Source of the DNA: Streptomyces sp. NBC_00440
GTDB lineage: Bacteria; Actinomycetota; Actinomycetes; Streptomycetales; Streptomycetaceae
DNA: 64,000 nucleotides
Assembly: GCF_036014215.1 (NCBI RefSeq)
Contig: NZ_CP107921.1
Coordinates: forward strand, 2,675,501 to 2,739,500
Reading direction: 5' to 3'
Shown here piece after piece: positions 61,974 to 64,000 of the stretch (its first letter is position 1; each line of letters begins with the position of its first letter). Under the pieces are notes generated by a model. The model made no database searches and had not been told where the DNA came from. It was given only the letters and a program-made list of their open reading frames with translations. The position numbers were made by a program, and so were the translations under genes.

Positions 61974-64000
61974 TCACCAGCCGGTGTCGCCCACGACCAG
62001 GCGTCCGGCCTTGCGGTATTCCCTCTGCGCACCGGCCAGCAGGTCGTCCGAGGTGACAGAACCGCCGCGGGTGGCCGCGGCGTAGGCGGCGGTCACCACG
62101 GCGCTGCGGATCGAGCCACCGGCCAACTCGAAGTCCCGGGCGCACAGTGCCGGGTCGATGTCGTCCGCGCACGGAACGTGGGCCAGGCTGTGCCGCCACA
62201 GGGCCAGCCGCTGGTCCTCATCGGGGAAGGGGAAGTCGACCACCAGATCCAGCCTGCGGGTGAAGGCGTCGTCGATGTTGGCGCGCAGGTTGGTGGTGAG
62301 CACGGCGATGCCGCTGAACGACTCCAGGCGTTGCAGCAGGTAGGCGCTTTCGAGGTTGGCGTACCGGTCGTGGGCGTCCTTCACGTCGGAGCGCTTCCCG
62401 AACACGGCGTCGGCCTCGTCGAAGAGGAGCACGGCGTCGGTGCGGTCGGCCTCGCTGAAGATCCGCTCCAGGTTCTTCTCCGTTTCACCGACGTATTTGT
62501 CCACCACGGACGACAGCTGCACGACGTAGAGGTCCAGGCCGAGGTCGGCGGCGATCACTTCCGCGGAGAGCGTCTTCCCGGTACCGGACTCCCCGGCGAA
62601 CATCGCGAGGACGCCCCGGCCCCGGCCTCCCCCGGCGCTCAGCTGCCAGTCCCCGAGCACCCGTTCGCGGTGCCGGGCGCGCTGGGCCAACTCGTGCAGA
62701 TGTTCCAGCGGAGCCTTCGGCAGGACCAGGTCATGCCAGCCGACGGCCGGCATGATCCGGCGGGCGTGCCGTTCCAGCCCCGACGCGGACTGCTGTCGGG
62801 CGGCCAGTCGCAGGTGCTCGGCCGTCACATCGGTGTCGTCCAGAGCGGCGAGATCCAGCGCCGAGTGGGCGGCCCGGCGAATCCGGTCGCCGTCCAGTCG
62901 GTAGGTGGCGACCGTCCCGGCCAGATCGAAGCCCAGGTCCTGCGCCGACTCCACTCCGAGGGCGGCGGCCCAGAGCCCCACCCTGTCCGACGTCGAACCG
63001 GGTGCGTCCAGGACGAGCGGGTCGGGATCGCACCACTGAGGGTCGTACGGCGCCGCTCCGATGAGGATCATCGGCACGTCGCCTGTGTCGAGCGAGCGGA
63101 TCAGGTCGGCCGGCTGCTCCGGCAGCGGGTACACCACGATCGCGCAGCCGCGCAGCCGGGCCTCAAGCAGCAGTTGCGGCAGCGGACTGTGGGCGTGCGT
63201 ACCGCCGGACCGTTCGTCGCCGCTGTCGCGTTGCTCGCCGGTCTCCCGTGAGCGTGTCTCCGCCGCGGTGGTGAGGTGCAGCGCGGGTCGGCCCGCGGCG
63301 GTGAGGGCCGCGGCCGCGCAGGCCAGACCGTCGCCTTCCCGACGCTCGCGCAGGTAGATCACAGGAGGGTCGGGTTGGGCGAGGGGCTTGGCCAACTTGT
63401 CCGTCAGCGGATCGCCCGCTCCGGCGGGAGAGGCCCGCAAGGCGCGGACATGCCCCTCCAGCGCGGCGTCGGGGGTGTCGTTGCCGATCAGGTGGGCGGC
63501 CAGCCGGTCGGGTACGCGCAGCGTGCGGCCGAGGAAGGGAGCGTCCGGTTCCTCGACCCGCAACAGACCGAACCAGGAGAGCGGCGCGGTCGGATGGAAG
63601 AGGTCGCGGGCTGTGGCGTCCAGGGCGGGCAGGCCGCACACGTCGAGCACCAGCCCGACGGTCGCCCGCCGACGGCTGACGTCGTTGTTGAGGTAGCCGT
63701 ACAGCTGCTCGAAATCGCGGTCGAGATCCGGGGCGAGGGCAAGGAGCAGGGTCGTGGTTTCCAGATCGGTCAGCCCCATCCGCGCGGCCAGGCCGGCGAG
63801 CCGGTCGGCGGGACCGAGCGGCGCGCGCCCGGCGACGACGACGCGCTGCGCGGGATCCTCCCGTTCGGGGCCGGACTTCTCCAGAAGGTGCTGTACGGCG
63901 TCCTTTGACAGATACAGCCCGCGCAGCGGGTCGTCGGCCGTGGGGTCATCGGCGGACCGCTCCCGGACCAGGGCGGCGACCCGCTCACGCTGGGCGGCGA
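61974..64000 (-). CDS. eCIS-type AAA+ ATPase, 5' end beyond the window
   Basis: The frame is open to base 64,000 (674 codons visible). The N-terminal visible part reads RGLYLSKDAVQHLLEKSG, then LTDLETTTLLLALAPDLDRD and FEQLYGYLNNDVSRRRATVG, a helical domain typical of the large AAA proteins of actinobacterial contractile-injection loci. The ATPase module has Walker A AGESGTGKT, Walker B VLLFDEADAVFGKR, sensor TTNLRANIDDAF and arginine finger RRLD. Role in assembly or loading of the injection particle is inferred from family context; structural genes would lie to the right. Confidence 0.82.
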   Translation of the reverse strand, partial: AAQRERVAALVRERSADDPTADDPLRGLYLSKDAVQHLLEKSGPEREDPAQRVVVAGRAPLGPADRLAGLAARMGLTDLETTTLLLALAPDLDRDFEQLYGYLNNDVSRRRATVGLVLDVCGLPALDATARDLFHPTAPLSWFGLLRVEEPDAPFLGRTLRVPDRLAAHLIGNDTPDAALEGHVRALRASPAGAGDPLTDKLAKPLAQPDPPVIYLRERREGDGLACAAAALTAAGRPALHLTTAAETRSRETGEQRDSGDERSGGTHAHSPLPQLLLEARLRGCAIVVYPLPEQPADLIRSLDTGDVPMILIGAAPYDPQWCDPDPLVLDAPGSTSDRVGLWAAALGVESAQDLGFDLAGTVATYRLDGDRIRRAAHSALDLAALDDTDVTAEHLRLAARQQSASGLERHARRIMPAVGWHDLVLPKAPLEHLHELAQRARHRERVLGDWQLSAGGGRGRGVLAMFAGESGTGKTLSAEVIAADLGLDLYVVQLSSVVDKYVGETEKNLERIFSEADRTDAVLLFDEADAVFGKRSDVKDAHDRYANLESAYLLQRLESFSGIAVLTTNLRANIDDAFTRRLDLVVDFPFPDEDQRLALWRHSLAHVPCADDIDPALCARDFELAGGSIRSAVVTAAYAAATRGGSVTSDDLLAGAQREYRKAGRLVVGDTGW

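Overview
The window reads as a Streptomyces chromosome. It has high GC, GTG/TTG starts, GTGA/ATGA stop-start overlaps, Tat and Sec secreted enzymes, a 2-methylisoborneol operon and a contractile-injection-system locus. It falls into two parts with different style: an integrated element (about 1-22,190) and resident chromosome (about 22,200-64,000).

Integrated element. From the left edge to about 14.3 kb, almost everything runs leftward. There are some twenty small, tightly packed, mostly unrecognised genes, plus a YaaA/DUF6884-like protein, a DUF3987-like P-loop ATPase, a protein with an Lsr2-type DNA-binding tail, a small lipoprotein and a full-length Lsr2. A structured, AT-richer 1.3-kb gene-free stretch (11.5-12.8 kb) lies upstream of the main leftward block. 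At 13.2-15.4 kb sits an XRE regulator/DUF397 pair with a divergent HATPase protein. At 15.5-18.6 kb, a rightward cassette encodes a 45-residue peptide, a JmjC oxygenase, an aldo/keto reductase and an APH-fold kinase-like protein; this looks like cargo that could make or modify a peptide. The right end carries a DUF2637 membrane protein, a helix-turn-helix protein and a large serine recombinase. Near-identical hairpins (loop ACTTCTCCT) and a dispersed 13-bp motif (TCACGGATTCAAG) recur across the element. Just outside the recombinase, the first codons of a RecD-like helicase remain, so the element appears to have inserted into the 5' end of that gene. No virion or conjugation genes are visible, so phage versus ICE is undecided; the left end lies outside the window.

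Chromosome. 22.4-28.5 kb is a ribose-type operon: LacI regulator, RbsA, a permease fused to its own binding protein, RbsK, RbsD. 28.7-32.2 kb is the 2-methylisoborneol operon: family 2B encapsulin shell, 2-MIB synthase and geranyl diphosphate methyltransferase, so terpene synthesis is probably compartmentalised. A perfect 70-bp palindrome separates it from a sugar-catabolism operon (xylose-isomerase-like enzyme, DUF993 aldolase-like enzyme, Gfo/Idh/MocA dehydrogenase) with a divergent LacI regulator. Then come another isomerase-like enzyme, a Tat-exported GH3 enzyme, a secreted S37 peptidase, a small anchored protein, an integral membrane glycosyltransferase-like protein, a fused double ABC exporter and a secreted trypsin-fold protease. 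49.4-54.5 kb is xdhABC, preceded by a candidate leader peptide and alternative hairpins. 54.5-60.4 kb holds a ThDP enzyme, an agmatinase-family ureohydrolase, a sodium:solute symporter and a PucR regulator. The right end holds a putative eCIS-linked effector and an eCIS-type AAA+ ATPase that runs off the window.
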